A stretch of DNA of 6,286 bases, from contig JAKSBB010001183.1 in NCBI GenBank assembly GCA_022361315.1, forward strand, positions 1 to 6,286. Reading direction: 5' to 3'. Under the pieces are notes generated by a model. The model made no database searches, was not told the DNA's origin, and was given only the letters and a program-made list of their open reading frames with translations. This document shows, in pieces, positions 5,839 through 6,286 of the stretch (its first letter is position 1; the number at the start of each line of letters is the position of its first letter). The stretch is from Desulfobacterales bacterium (lineage in GTDB: Bacteria > Desulfobacterota > Desulfobacteria > Desulfobacterales > Desulfobacteraceae). The position numbers and the translations under genes were made by a program.

Positions 5839-6286
5839 ATGGCAGTCGAATACTTCATAGCGAAAAAATACCTCAGGGCAAAACGGAAAGAAGGGTTCAT
5901 CTCCCTGATCACCTTTCTTTCCGTTGCCGGTGTTATACTCGGTGTCATGGCACTGGTGGTCGTGATCGCTGTTATGAGCGGTGCTGAGACAGAATTCCGA
6001 AACAGGATTCTGGGCCTTGAGCCCCACATGCTGGTGATGAATTACGGGGGGGCATTCGAGGACAAGGATGCCCTGGCCGAACGCATCCGGGGCATTGACG
6101 GCGTCACGGCAGTTTCCCCCGTCTTATTCGGCCAGGCAATGATCCGGACCTCCCGCTCTTTTTCCGGTGTCATGGTAAGGGGGGTCACCCCGGATACCGG
6201 AGCGGCCCTTATCAAGGATTTCAGCCCGGAACAACTTGAGCATGCACTGGCAAAAGGAAAGAAAAAAGGGGATCTGCCCGGCATCG
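5839..6286 (+). CDS. lolC: Lipoprotein-releasing ABC transporter permease, LolC/LolE family (partial, runs off right edge)
   Basis: The first 149 codons of a LolC/LolE-type permease, cut by the window end; full proteins are about 400-415 residues. The family acts in the inner membrane with the ATPase LolD to release mature lipoproteins to the LolA chaperone. The opening is diagnostic: EYFIAKKYLRAKRKEGFISLITFLSVAG in two parts (4-14 and 15-31), then a hydrophobic helix at about 24-47 (GVILGVMALVVVIAVMSG), then RNRILGLEPHMLVM (54-67), which begins the periplasmic MacB-like domain (to 149). LolC and LolE cannot be told apart from this fragment; many non-enteric bacteria have a single LolC/E-type gene. 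The ATG has no clear Shine-Dalgarno. It lies 12 bases after the lysS stop and in the same reading frame, so translation is probably coupled to lysS. A lolD is expected just downstream, outside the window. Confidence 0.9.
   Translation, partial: MAVEYFIAKKYLRAKRKEGFISLITFLSVAGVILGVMALVVVIAVMSGAETEFRNRILGLEPHMLVMNYGGAFEDKDALAERIRGIDGVTAVSPVLFGQAMIRTSRSFSGVMVRGVTPDTGAALIKDFSPEQLEHALAKGKKKGDLPGI

Overview
The window looks like ordinary chromosome of a Gram-negative anaerobe, most likely a Desulfobacterota (Desulfobacter/Desulfobacula-like) sulfate reducer. This is inferred from three things: moderate GC; a DHH-DHHA1-CBS-CBS protein that appears to lead into a tRNA nucleotidyltransferase; and a pilC-pilS pair near a lysS-lolC/E pair. 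No database search was possible, so the lineage is a judgement from protein style and gene order.

Layout. Positions 1-1439 (minus strand) hold the N-terminal 479 codons of a large DHH/DHHA1/tandem-CBS protein that runs off the left edge; it starts at TTG behind a good ribosome binding site. Positions 1440-1640 are a divergent intergenic region with a plausible sigma-70-type promoter for the minus-strand gene and several CAATTT/AAATTG boxes. On the plus strand, 1641-2852 is pilC (type IV pilus inner-membrane platform protein). It overlaps by 8 bases the next gene, 2845-4182, a six-helix membrane histidine kinase of the PilS/NtrB type. A 165-base gap (4183-4347) holds a candidate promoter with a perfect TTGACA -35 box and a small hairpin. 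Then come lysS (4348-5826, class II lysyl-tRNA synthetase) and, 12 bases later, the first 149 codons of a LolC/LolE-type lipoprotein-releasing permease (5839 to the right edge).

How the genes relate. pilC and pilS form a translationally coupled pair: one builds the pilus machine and the other is probably its sensor, but no response regulator follows. lysS and the Lol permease form a second unit joining translation to outer-membrane lipoprotein export. The divergent gene is probably a tRNA 3'-end (CCA or A-adding) enzyme whose catalytic domain lies outside the window.

I found no mobile element, CRISPR array, rRNA, tRNA, defence system or clear sign of horizontal transfer. The more unusual points are regulatory or organisational: the pilS separated from pilR, the homopolymer-filled promoter spacer before lysS, and the repeated boxes in the divergent promoter region. 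I see no convincing undescribed system.
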